Source: Phoenicibacter congonensis
GTDB taxonomy: Bacteria > Actinomycetota > Coriobacteriia > Coriobacteriales > Eggerthellaceae
Direction of reading: 5' to 3'
Length of the DNA: 5,064 bases
Assembly (NCBI GenBank): GCA_030530045.1
Contig: JAUMVS010000114.1
Span: 1-5,064, forward strand
Below, in pieces: positions 3,707-5,064 of this stretch. Made by a program: the position numbers and the translations under genes. Position 1 is the stretch's first letter. The number at the start of each line of letters is the position of its first letter. The notes under the pieces were generated by a model. That model ran no database searches, had not been told where the DNA came from, and saw only the letters and a program-made list of their open reading frames with translations.

Positions 3707-5064
3707 GTGGCAGGAAGAGCACAATCGTTTGCAACCACTTCAACGTTTGAGGTTTTGGGACCAATTATGGTTGGCCCTTCTTCTTCGCACACAGCCGGAG
3801 CTCTTCGATGCGCACAGGTCGCCGCTTCGCTTGTCGAAGGGCGCGTTGCCCGCGTCACTTTCACGTTGTGGAACAGCTTCGCGCACACCTACCACGGACA
3901 CGGAACCGACCGAGCCCTTGTCGCAGGCGTGCTGGGGCTAGCCACCGATGACGAGCGAATCAAAGACGCTTTCGAACTGGCCAAAGACTCAGGACTGGAA
4001 TTCAACTTCAAAATCGGCGGAGACGATGTCACCATGCATCCAAACACCGTCGACATCACTATGGAAAACGAAAATGGCTTCACAGCGCAGGTTCGCGGCG
4101 AGTCACTCGGCGGCGGAAAAGTGCGCGTGAGCCGCATTAACGGCGTCGGCGTCAAAATTACAGGGCGCTACGCTACCCTCTTCGTCGCCCACCGCGACGT
4201 GCCAGGCGCTCTGGCTGCGCTCACGAATGAACTTGCAAATGCCCAGGTAAACATCGCAACTTGCCGCAATTACCGCACCGAGCAAGGCGGGCAAGCCTAC
4301 ACAGTTTTTGAAACCGACGGCAACCCCGACGAATCGGTTCTACCATCAATTCGAGCTCTCGAAAACATCGATTATGCGACTTTCATTTCACTTGGCGGAG
4401 ACACCGCAGTAGCTCCTGGCGTTACAGTTGAAGAAATCTTCGACGATGGAAAACAGCTTCTCGAAGCATGCTCTAACCTTGGGCTTTCTATTGGCGGGGT
4501 TATGCACATGCGCGAAGAAATGCTTGTTGGCAAGGAGCGCGCAGAAGAATCGATGCGACGCGTTTTAGCGGTCATGAGAGATGAAACTACGGCTCCAATT
4601 AAAAAGCCAATGAAATCGCTCGGAGGCTTCATCGGCGGCGAGGCTTCTGGCATTGCAAAAGCAAGCACTACCTGGGCGCCTTCATTGATGGGCGAAGTGC
4701 AAACCGACGCCGTAGCACGTGCAATGGCGGTGCTTGAACGCTCGGCTGCTATGGGAGTTATCGTTGCCGCGCCAACTGCAGGATCATCGGGCGTCGTCCC
4801 AGGCAGCGTGCTTGCACTAGCTGAACACTTGGAAAAAAGCGACGAGGAAATTATGGAAGCGCTCTATTGCGCCGCTGCTGTCGGGGTTATCATTCAGGCT
4901 GGCGCGTGCGTTGCCGGAGCTGAGGGCGGATGCCAAGCAGAAGTCGGAAGCGCAGCCGCTATGGCAGCTGCGGCCTGCGTGCAGCTTCTCGGGGGAACGC
5001 CTGAACAAGCGCTAACTGCAAGCTCTCTTACAATCGCTAATCTTCTGGGTCTCGTTTGCGACCC
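3707..5064 (+). CDS. sdaA: Iron-sulfur L-serine dehydratase, fused beta-ACT-alpha chain (3' end outside window)
   Basis: This is an oxygen-sensitive [4Fe-4S] enzyme deaminating L-serine to pyruvate and ammonia; 452 codons are visible and the frame is open at the right edge. The beta domain shows PSSSHTAG (24-31), HTYHGHGTD (60-68) and HPNT (111-114). An ACT domain spans about residues 153-223. The alpha domain begins near 238 and contains PTAGSSGVVPG (356-366). Cys409 (GGCQAEVG) and Cys451 (LVCDP) are 42 residues apart, as are the corresponding cluster ligands of the Legionella and Bacillus enzymes; the third ligand should lie just past the edge. In Bacillus the beta-ACT (SdaAB) and alpha (SdaAA) parts are separate proteins, so this is a fusion of that type; E. 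coli SdaA is also fused but lacks this ACT domain. The GTG at 3707 is fixed by AGAGGAG (3694-3700) six bases ahead and by an in-frame TGA at 3692-3694. Confidence 0.95.
   Translation, partial: MAGRAQSFATTSTFEVLGPIMVGPSSSHTAGALRCAQVAASLVEGRVARVTFTLWNSFAHTYHGHGTDRALVAGVLGLATDDERIKDAFELAKDSGLEFNFKIGGDDVTMHPNTVDITMENENGFTAQVRGESLGGGKVRVSRINGVGVKITGRYATLFVAHRDVPGALAALTNELANAQVNIATCRNYRTEQGGQAYTVFETDGNPDESVLPSIRALENIDYATFISLGGDTAVAPGVTVEEIFDDGKQLLEACSNLGLSIGGVMHMREEMLVGKERAEESMRRVLAVMRDETTAPIKKPMKSLGGFIGGEASGIAKASTTWAPSLMGEVQTDAVARAMAVLERSAAMGVIVAAPTAGSSGVVPGSVLALAEHLEKSDEEIMEALYCAAAVGVIIQAGACVAGAEGGCQAEVGSAAAMAAAACVQLLGGTPEQALTASSLTIANLLGLVCD

Overview
The window holds ordinary central-metabolism and transport genes of a bacterium with intermediate base composition. 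Strong AGGAGG-type ribosome binding sites and start codons that include GTG and probably TTG are visible. A lactate dehydrogenase, a fused iron-sulfur L-serine dehydratase with an internal ACT domain, and a neurotransmitter:sodium symporter (NSS/SNF) family transporter together suggest an anaerobic, amino-acid-using fermenter. A member of the Coriobacteriia (Actinobacteria) or a Firmicute would fit. This is inference from gene content and style; no marker gene fixes the taxon.

Layout. 1-797 (+): C-terminal part of an NSS/SNF amino-acid transporter, running in from the left. 798-976: spacer with two tandem repeat copies and a bidirectional intrinsic terminator. 977-1351 (-): a small glyoxalase I-like VOC protein with a complete metal-ligand set. 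1352-1545: spacer with three more repeat copies and the glyoxalase promoter. 1546-2319 (-): a TauE/SafE family membrane permease, probably starting at TTG. 2320-2534: divergent control region with promoters facing both ways and an inverted repeat. 2535-3485 (+): L-lactate dehydrogenase. 3486-3706: spacer with two more repeat copies, a GC-rich palindromic module and the next promoter. 3707-5064 (+): fused beta-ACT-alpha L-serine dehydratase, cut off by the right edge.

How the genes relate. Serine dehydratase makes pyruvate from serine, lactate dehydrogenase turns pyruvate into lactate while regenerating NAD+, and glyoxalase I-type enzymes dispose of methylglyoxal, a by-product of triose metabolism. 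The two transporters could move amino acids and small organic anions. The pyruvate theme is an inference from neighbours; the genes are separate transcription units, not one operon.

The least ordinary feature is a dispersed intergenic repeat family, seven copies in three spacers. Every copy points the same way relative to the gene that ends just upstream, and two arrays start right at a stop codon. Some copies can fold through ATTTGCA/TGCAAAT arms, and two spacers also share a GGGGACGGA-type module. It resembles REP-like elements moved by RAYT transposases, but no transposase lies in the window. I see no CRISPR array, phage, defence system or RNA gene.
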